From Sorangiineae bacterium NIC37A_2 (GTDB lineage Bacteria; Myxococcota_A; Polyangia; Polyangiales; Polyangiaceae), in contig NASX01000006.1 of assembly GCA_002085155.1 (NCBI GenBank), forward strand, positions 62,001-126,000: a stretch of 64,000 nt of DNA. Reading direction: 5' to 3'. Of the stretch, positions 62,730 through 64,000 are shown piece after piece. The position numbers were made by a program, and so were the translations under genes. Under the pieces are notes generated by a model. It saw only the letters and a list, made by a program, of their open reading frames with translations, had not been told where the DNA came from and ran no database searches. Positions within the stretch are counted from its first letter, which is position 1; every line of letters starts with the position of its first letter.

Positions 62730-63695
62730 TCATGGGTTCCCCGGTGGAGACTGAGGAGCGGCTTTCGTCGCTCCCGGAACGATCGCCTCGCGGACAAAGA
62801 TCTCCTCGAGGGTTTGGTGGTGAGAGACGACCTCTTCGAGCTCGAGCCCCAGGGACACGATGCGCTCAATGAGCTCCTTGCGGAGGGTCGCGCCCTCGAG
62901 CTCGATATGGCTGCGACCGGCCACCACCGAAAAGGTGAGCCCGCGCTCACGGCAATATCGCTCAAGCTCCGAGGACTCCCCGCGCACCGTGACGCTCACG
63001 AGCTCCTTGTCGCGCCGCAAGAGCTCATCGAGCCGGCCTCGCACTACGATCTTCCCGAGCCGCATGATGGTCACTTCATCACAAAGCGACTCGACGTCGC
63101 CGAGAATGTGCGTCGAAAAGAAGACAGTCCTCCCCTGGCGCTTTTGATCGAGGATCAGGTCTTTGACCTCTTTGCGCCCGACAGGATCGAGGCCACTCAT
63201 CGGTTCGTCCAAGATGAGAAGCTCCGGGTCACTGACGAGGGCAGCAGCCAGGCCCGTCCGCTGGAGCATGCCCTTGGAGAGGCGACGCACGGGGCGGTCT
63301 GCAGCGTACCAGACTCCCGTTTGCTCGAGGGAACGCCGGGCGCGGTCCCGAAGCGCGGAACCTCGAAGCCCCGCGAGCTTGCCGCTCATCTCGACGAACT
63401 CGAGGGGCGTCAGATAGGGGAAGACGTAGGGGTTCTCTGGCAGGAACCCGAGGCGGGCTCGCGAGGCGACCGTCGGGACCGGCTGGCCAAACACCCGTGC
63501 CTCCCCGCGCGTCGGCCGAATCAAGCCTGTCAGCATTTTGATGGTCGTGGTCTTCCCCGCCCCGTTGGGCCCCAGAAATCCGAAGATGCTGCGCTCAGGG
63601 ACTCTAAAGTCGATGCCGGCGACAGCGCGGACACGGCGCCTTCGAAGCCCGAGACGAAACTCCTTTTCTAATCCGCTGACGTTGATGATATCCAT
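62730..63695 (-). CDS. ABC transporter ATP-binding protein
   Basis: The 321-residue subunit has Walker A GPNGAGKTTTIK, Q-loop PENPYVFPYLT, signature LSKGMLQRTGLA, Walker B LLILDEPMSGLDP and switch His (STHILGD). The C-terminal 90 residues (VTVRGESSELERYCRERG) are the usual regulatory part of this CcmA/NatA-type export family. The permease is not next to it in the window; it may lie elsewhere. It is convergent with the flippase gene. Confidence 0.9.
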   Translation of the reverse strand: MDIINVSGLEKEFRLGLRRRRVRAVAGIDFRVPERSIFGFLGPNGAGKTTTIKMLTGLIRPTRGEARVFGQPVPTVASRARLGFLPENPYVFPYLTPLEFVEMSGKLAGLRGSALRDRARRSLEQTGVWYAADRPVRRLSKGMLQRTGLAAALVSDPELLILDEPMSGLDPVGRKEVKDLILDQKRQGRTVFFSTHILGDVESLCDEVTIMRLGKIVVRGRLDELLRRDKELVSVTVRGESSELERYCRERGLTFSVVAGRSHIELEGATLRKELIERIVSLGLELEEVVSHHQTLEEIFVREAIVPGATKAAPQSPPGNP

Positions 63696-63798
63696 CGGGA
63701 GGCAAAGGGGAGACTACCACGTTCGCGGACGGTTTCGCGATGGACAGACTCGCCCTGCTGTTCCATGCTGCCTCATTCGCATTCTTCGGTAAAAGCCC

Positions 63799-64000
63799 AT
63801 GCGTAACGACTCACTGTTTCGAACCGTCGCCCATACACCCGCGCCGCGTGCGCTCAATCCGAAGATGATAGGCCTCGGGGCTCTACTCGGCTGGCTCGCC
63901 TCCCCGAGTGTCGTGAGAGCTCAGAGCGAGCCGCCGCCTCCCCCGCCGATCGTCGAAGAGGCTCCGCCCGAAGATGCGACCACCGGGGCCGAAGCATCCG
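63799..64000 (+). CDS. Secreted protein, N-terminal part only
   Basis: An open frame of 67 codons from ATG 63799 reaches the right edge. It has a basic start, a hydrophobic stretch (MIGLGALLGWLASPSVVRAQ) ending in an AQ-type cleavage site, then a Pro/Glu-rich region. No domain is visible yet. It points away from the ABC gene, with 103 bp between. Confidence 0.6.
   Translation, partial: MRNDSLFRTVAHTPAPRALNPKMIGLGALLGWLASPSVVRAQSEPPPPPPIVEEAPPEDATTGAEAS

Overview
The window is GC-rich DNA with tightly packed operons and many 1-8 bp start/stop overlaps. A fibro-slime lipoprotein, GTG/TTG starts, sigma-54 control and the codon bias fit a delta-proteobacterial, probably Myxococcota, chromosome; this placement is inference, as no marker gene settles it. 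From the left edge to a tRNA-Asn gene at 55.2 kb the DNA is accessory (defence, toxin-antitoxin, phage-derived and metal-resistance genes). Beyond the tRNA it looks like ordinary chromosome.

0-8.8 kb (all minus): a type I restriction-modification operon in the order HTH regulator, hsdM, hsdS, hsdR, YgjP-like metallopeptidase, then a HARE-HTH/Mrr-type protein cut by the window edge. 9-12.6 kb: an AAA+ ATPase and subtilase pair. 12.7-14.1 kb: a doubly deleted serine recombinase and its usual downstream partner. 14.1-15.7 kb: an AbiE-type toxin-antitoxin pair with operator-like repeats. 15.7-16.4 kb: phage fragments, including a small gene that recurs at 44.9 kb. 16.4-17.5 kb: YggL-like and zinc-ribbon genes. 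17.7-20.4 kb: a DUF262/HNH (GmrSD-like) protein overlapped by an HExxH protein.

20.4-20.9 kb: repeat A, about 440 bp. 21.2-24.7 kb: an operon of DUF3696 ATPase, PLD-like protein and HEPN protein whose fourth gene appears cut off near repeat A. 25-33.2 kb: a second type I system (hsdR, hsdM, hsdS, an unknown gene, a DUF1016 nuclease). 33.3-36.6 kb: a CARF-like sigma-54 activator, divergent from a coiled-coil/PDDEXK protein that has a near-consensus sigma-54 promoter. A second sigma-54-like site precedes hsdR of the neighbouring restriction operon. This is the strongest candidate for an undescribed system: a ligand-sensing switch that turns on a nuclease and perhaps a restriction operon.

36.7-45.2 kb: a truncated gene, an unknown coiled-coil protein, tail-protein remnants, an HNH gene, then a phage lysis and tail-fibre block (fibre, zinc-ribbon, amidase endolysin, holin-like) and small phage genes. 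Three of the intergenic regions share one promoter-like element. 45.3-54.5 kb: a heavy-metal efflux operon (ArsR/SmtB, Cys-rich protein, CzcC, CzcB, CzcA with a frameshift, P1B ATPase, methyltransferase). 54.6-55.07 kb: repeat B, matching repeat A and ending in a copy of the tRNA-Asn 3' end. Together these suggest that an integrative element or several stacked elements used this tRNA.

55.3-64 kb: hybrid histidine kinase, phosphofructokinase, AI-2E-family permease, fibro-slime lipoprotein, polysaccharide flippase with a suspect C8 tract at its start, ABC ATPase, and the start of a secreted protein. All family assignments are from motif reading by eye; no database search was run.
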